A stretch of 42,500 bases of DNA from Monoplex corrugatus (Eukaryota; Mollusca; Gastropoda; Littorinimorpha; Ranellidae), in NCBI GenBank assembly GCA_030674185.1, contig CM060312.1, positions 52,340,168 through 52,382,667 on the forward strand, in the 5' to 3' direction. Shown here in pieces: positions 42,156 through 42,500 of the stretch. Numbering within the stretch: position 1 is the first letter of the stretch; each line of letters begins with the position of its first letter. A model generated the notes under the pieces. The model ran no database searches. It saw nothing but the letters and a program-made list of their open reading frames with translations, and was not told the DNA's origin. The position numbers were made by a program, and so were the translations under genes.

Positions 42156-42500
42156 AGGTAAAACCAACACATTGTTAGATTCTTTTCATCATTTCTTGCC
42201 CGGAGGTTGACTCTGTACTTTTATAGAGATTCTCTGATAGTATTTATAAAAGCATGGCTTGTTTTTGTGCGCATGAACGCACGCACAGACACATGCATAA
42301 TTTCCCAATCACAAACGAATATGATTTATTTTCTACGAAAACATATGCTATACCCACTATCCCTTCCACCCTCCCCACTATGTTTTTGAAAACAAAACCC
42401 TTTGCTTCAAACTAAATTCATCCCGGGTAAATCACGAGAAAATGTTTTAAACAGTACAATGAACATACATGCCATATGTCATGACGTGCTGGTTACAAAG
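42156..42500. other. window end, nothing recognised
   Basis: No supported gene or repeat in the last 345 bases. Confidence 0.5.

Overview
The window looks like non-coding-rich nuclear DNA from a gastropod mollusc. This is inferred from three things. There are two intron-poor 7TM receptor genes of the LDLa/leucine-rich type, best known from the snail receptor GRL101. SINE and LINE 3' modules resemble those I know from snail genomes. Dinucleotide, trinucleotide and tetranucleotide microsatellites are very dense. There are no bacterial operons, rRNA genes, CRISPR arrays or functional tRNA genes. No species can be named from the sequence alone.

Only two host genes are well supported. Both lie on the minus strand as diverged tandem paralogues, at about 2969-6325 and 16880-20640. 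Each has a very long uninterrupted 3' exon. That exon encodes the end of a C-type-lectin-like domain, four LDLa modules, leucine-rich repeats and a rhodopsin-family 7TM domain. Upstream lie CUB-like and further LDLa sequence. The combined order (CUB, LDLa, C-type lectin, LDLa x4, LRR, 7TM) is the most interesting biology here. The first receptor keeps the usual class A activation residues. The second has replaced three of them. Both have reading-frame breaks in the ectodomain, and their first exons (signal peptide) were not found.

Between and after the receptors the window is mostly mobile elements. I use five family names. T is an L1/Tx1-like LINE at 7570-13340 (minus), a decayed but nearly full copy with ORF1, endonuclease, RT and a zinc motif. 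N is an RNase H-encoding I/Nimbus-like LINE with a (GAAACT)n tail: 14935-16320, 24590-27013, 28378-29165, 30846-31170, 33270-33510. G is a LINE with a (GAT)n tail: 2476-2868, 21390-23400, 29166-29708, 42023-42155. B is a LINE ending in a Cys/His motif: 29719-30845, 34530-34830. L2 is an L2-clade LINE: 36830-37511, 37955-38009, 38025-41655. A degenerate LTR-type gag fragment lies at 32145-32757. tRNA-derived SINE-like elements lie near 1330, 34070 and 36660.

The region 28378-31170 is a readable insertion stack: an N element split by a B element, with a G element at the boundary flanked by a perfect 10-bp target-site duplication. Several minisatellites stand out: a 44-bp satellite with an approximate trimeric higher-order pattern (13674-14893), a 75-bp array just downstream of the second receptor (16450-16815), a 27-bp array at the start of the L2 coding region (38206-38503), and arrays of 53, 71, 48 and 59 bp elsewhere. 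All coordinates for repeats are by-eye estimates, usually good to within about 10-20 bases.
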